A stretch of 64,000 bases of DNA from Tridacna crocea (taxonomy: Eukaryota; Mollusca; Bivalvia; Cardiida; Cardiidae), in NCBI GenBank assembly GCA_943736015.1, contig OX031070.1, forward strand, positions 37,626,173 through 37,690,172, in the 5' to 3' direction. Every line of letters starts with the position of its first letter. The first letter of the stretch is position 1. Below the pieces are notes generated by a model, which was not told the origin of the DNA, ran no database searches, and saw only the letters and a program-made list of their open reading frames with translations. This document shows positions 61,321 to 64,000 of the stretch, one piece after another. Made by a program: the position numbers and the translations under genes.

Positions 61321-62967
61321 GACGCTTGCAGTACCAAACATATGTACTCTATCTTTGTTAACTACTCAGAATACGGTCCAATAAAAATTTGAAAGAAAGG
61401 GTTTTTTCCGTTTTACGGGCTTGCCAAAAAGTCTACGCTATAGATAAAAAATCAATATGCTCGTTCTTTGTAGTCTGATCTTGATCTAATCAGCCCGTAA
61501 CAGTCCCTTTTTCCGCCTGTGATGGAAACGTGACCAAGCAATTGTCGCCTGGAGTGCAAACCAATTGAAAATGCAATAGAAATTTTATGTGCTTAATGCA
61601 CATTGATTCTTCGGACATGGAATATTTCCCGCCTTTTCTACACGGTCGCTGATAATACTGCAACAAGTTTATAATTGGTAGGATTGAATAATCTCTTACG
61701 TCGCTTACAACATTGATTCATTTATATCGTGGCGACTGTTCATTCATTAATGTATGTCGTAGGTTTTACCAGTACTAGATTTATAAGCTTTTAATGTCAT
61801 ATCAAGGGAAACTCCTTTAAAAATCAAAGCGTTGAGAACGCTGAGATGGTATTTGTCAAGGAAGCCATTGTGTGAAATTAATAATTTGAAAGAAAAACAG
61901 AAAAATTATTCAACGATTTGCTAGTAGGTCAACCTACTGAGCAAATGAAAACCTTTTTTGGTTGAAGAGAGAGTTCTCATGACAAAATTAGGATTATTTG
62001 TGTATTGGTGGTTTCCATTTGCTCATTAGGAGGTGTCAGGAGTAACGTTCCTTGACAATAGAATACATGATGAATAGAGAGAAAAACCATATGAATATAA
62101 ATAGAATCAAATTTAGTTTGTACCTGAAAATTGTAATTTCGAAATACCCGGTATCTTTTGTCATTAAAATTTATTTCCCAACATTACGATCAATTATTTC
62201 GATCTATAAGTATTCATATCCAACCAAATGGAGTAGTTCGCAATTATGGGATGAACAAGCCATGGGACGAACTGGTTTTGGAACGAAAAAGCCGAGGACC
62301 AAGCGATCGGTAGACAAATTTTGTATCTGATTGTGTAAACAGGATATGTGCGAGTAAAGCAAATGTCCGAATGTCTCTTTTGGCGTGATGCAAGCCATTT
62401 TTGAATGACCTTAGTGTCTCTATACGCACTCTTTTGCAGACGCATCAAACCTTTTTAACAGAGCATTGCTGTATTAAAAGCGATTGTTGTACTGTGTTTT
62501 GGAAGACGACGAAGATTTCAAATTATGTGGTTTTAGCACATTCTTTTGAAAATGGTGGAAATGTACTCTACGATATTTTTGTATTAATCATCTACCTCAG
62601 TATTTTTCTATTATAACCCATTTCAGGATTTCCCCTCAAAAGAACATTTTTTTAAACATTATGTAAATTATGTAACTCTACACTCTTGTAAAAAAAGAAC
62701 ATTTCACAGTTGAAGGCAGGATGTTTAAGAGTGTCAAACCACTACCACGTCTGGGACACATGATCGCATGTTCGACTATTCCTCGATACGTGTACCTGAT
62801 CGCAAACGTGATTCCACCCGTATTTCCTTCCAGCTGCTGGACGGTATTTATTTAAAAATAGATTCATCTATGGTTAATTTTGAATTGTAAAACAAGATAT
62901 CTGATTTGTTGGGAGGTTCTGTCTTCATTTCGTCTCTTAATTTTGCATTAGAATAGAAGTAATTCTT
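61321..62967 (+). other. Stretch without recognised features
   Basis: AT-rich. A GATCAGACTAC MITE remnant lies at 61465-61500. The frames at 62052-62448 are short, overlapping and lack homology I recognise. Confidence 0.6.
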
Positions 62968-63037
62968 TAAAAAGGACAAACTTTTAGACATGACAATTCT
63001 GAAAGCATTTGCAGACGAGAATTTAATTGTCACTTAA
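62968..63037 (-). mobile_element. PalT fragment, left arm
   Basis: GACAAACTTTTAGACATGAC to GAGAATTTAATTG. Confidence 0.7.
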
Positions 63038-63225
63038 CTCTTTACCTCACAGTCCCGACTTTTAATGAACCTATGAAAGAGGCTCTTTGAAAACAGCATT
63101 TTCACATTTTCCCCACAATGTTTTCTTCCCTATCAAAGACAGAAAACATTAGATGACCTACAGTCGTTTTGTCTTCTGCAATTGCTTCCAATTTGGACAA
63201 GTTTAAAATTTCGCTATGTGGTTAA
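63034..63225 (+). mobile_element. PalT copy, first stem arm deleted
   Basis: TTAA both ends. A (G)15 tract follows at 63261-63275. Confidence 0.85.
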
Positions 63226-63321
63226 CTATGATATAACAATAATTTGGTCATGCGCTTGCATGGGGGGGGGGGGGGGATTGTTTCATTTCCATATTGCATT
63301 GTGCCTAGCTATAGTCATCAC

Positions 63322-63550
63322 TTAACTATTTACCTCACGACAAAATTTTAGACTGGTTCAAATTGAAAGCATTTGCAGACGACAAAATAAAGGTGCTTGA
63401 AAAATTGAAATTTTTTCTGGGAAGGGTAGAAAACACTGTGGGAAAAGGAGAAAATGCTGGTTACCAGCATTTTCTCCTTTTCCTACAGTGTTTTCAAAAG
63501 GCTTCTTTCTCAGGGGCGTCAAAAGTAGGGATTGTGTGGTAATGGGTTAA
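63322..63550 (-). mobile_element. PalT copy, complete
   Basis: ACTGTG/CAGTGT stem variant; very like 3851-4080. Right TTAA shared. Confidence 0.95.
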
Positions 63551-63773
63551 CCCATTACGACACAATCCCTACTGATGACGACCCGGAGAAAGAGACCTGT
63601 AGAAAACATTGTGGGAAAAGGAGAAAATGCTGGTAACCGGCATTTTCTCCTTTTCCCACAGTTTTCTACCTTTCACGAAACAAATTTCAAATTTGCAGTC
63701 ACATTTATTTTGTCGTCTGCAAATGCTTTCGATTTGGACAAGCCTAAAATTTTGTCGTTTGGTAATGAGTTAA
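63547..63773 (+). mobile_element. PalT copy, complete
   Basis: Abuts the previous copy in inverted orientation on one TTAA. Confidence 0.94.
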
Positions 63774-64000
63774 TTATGGATCCATGAAATCAATAATTTT
63801 GTCGAACAACGGAGTGAGTAATGGGGTAGAATGCTCTCTCGACATGCAGAAATTTCACAAATAACAAGAGTTTTGACCTATGTCAACCTGCACGAACTGC
63901 GCAGGCTGATTTGCATAAATGATTTTACAAATGTAATTAGCATCCTTTTTCTCAAAGCGTGGCTTATACATATTTTTGCAACCTATTCTTCTATACTATG

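Noticed and set aside
3059-63787. Many short open frames with peptides like VGKGENAGYQHFLLFPQCF
   Set aside because: They are translations of the PalT hairpin in either direction, recur wherever the MITE lies, and show no start context, codon bias or conserved length.

Overview
The window is animal nuclear DNA, AT-rich and crowded with small non-autonomous transposons. A lophotrochozoan, most likely a bivalve mollusc, fits best. The grounds are a spliced, strongly conserved Notchless (NLE1) gene, tRNA-derived SINEs, many hairpin MITEs, and CCGTCCGT/GTGCAGTGCAC tandem-repeat elements of a kind I associate with bivalve genomes. The species is an inference.

The backbone is one plus-strand gene, NLE1/Notchless, a WD40 60S ribosome-assembly factor. 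It enters the window already begun and ends at a TGA at 50785-50787. Twelve exons (1-169, 1228-1384, 2687-2784, 4128-4164, 5037-5192, 6041-6176, 42692-42738, 44237-44272, 44703-44905, 45934-46093, 48881-48951, 50775-50787) join in frame with GT/AG borders to give 426 codons plus stop. Only the N-terminal part, about 60 residues, lies upstream. Intron 6177-42691 is 36.5 kb long. It holds two antisense, apparently single-exon paralogous genes (9153-10478 and 37551-38930) for five-pass membrane proteins with a cysteine-paired, glycosylation-site-rich C-terminal domain. It also holds the broken 3' end of a third paralog (36338-36650). I cannot name the family.

The most abundant thing in the window is a roughly 228-bp palindromic MITE, here called PalT. 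It has TTAA at both ends, inverted termini TTAACYCWTTACCAMAC, and a nearly perfect ~60-bp central hairpin. Nearly 100 copies and fragments take up about 30% of the sequence. Empty and filled sister sites, and copies nested inside copies, show that it inserts at TTAA, as piggyBac-type elements do. At least four subfamilies differ in their stems, and both arms change together. Copies lie in introns, beside splice sites, and in the putative 3'UTR ten bases after the NLE1 stop.

Region by region: 1-6.2 kb, NLE1 exons among PalT copies, with a partial exon duplicate at 669-754. 6.2-42.7 kb, the giant intron with the nested genes, SINEs, foldbacks, PalT chains and a PalT-derived satellite. 42.7-50.8 kb, the last NLE1 exons, with a 2.5-kb minisatellite (46178-48652) carrying three truncated copies of the penultimate exon. 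50.8-64 kb, downstream DNA with SINE, foldback and segmental duplications (53264-54260 versus 59947-60400) and more PalT, without a recognisable gene.
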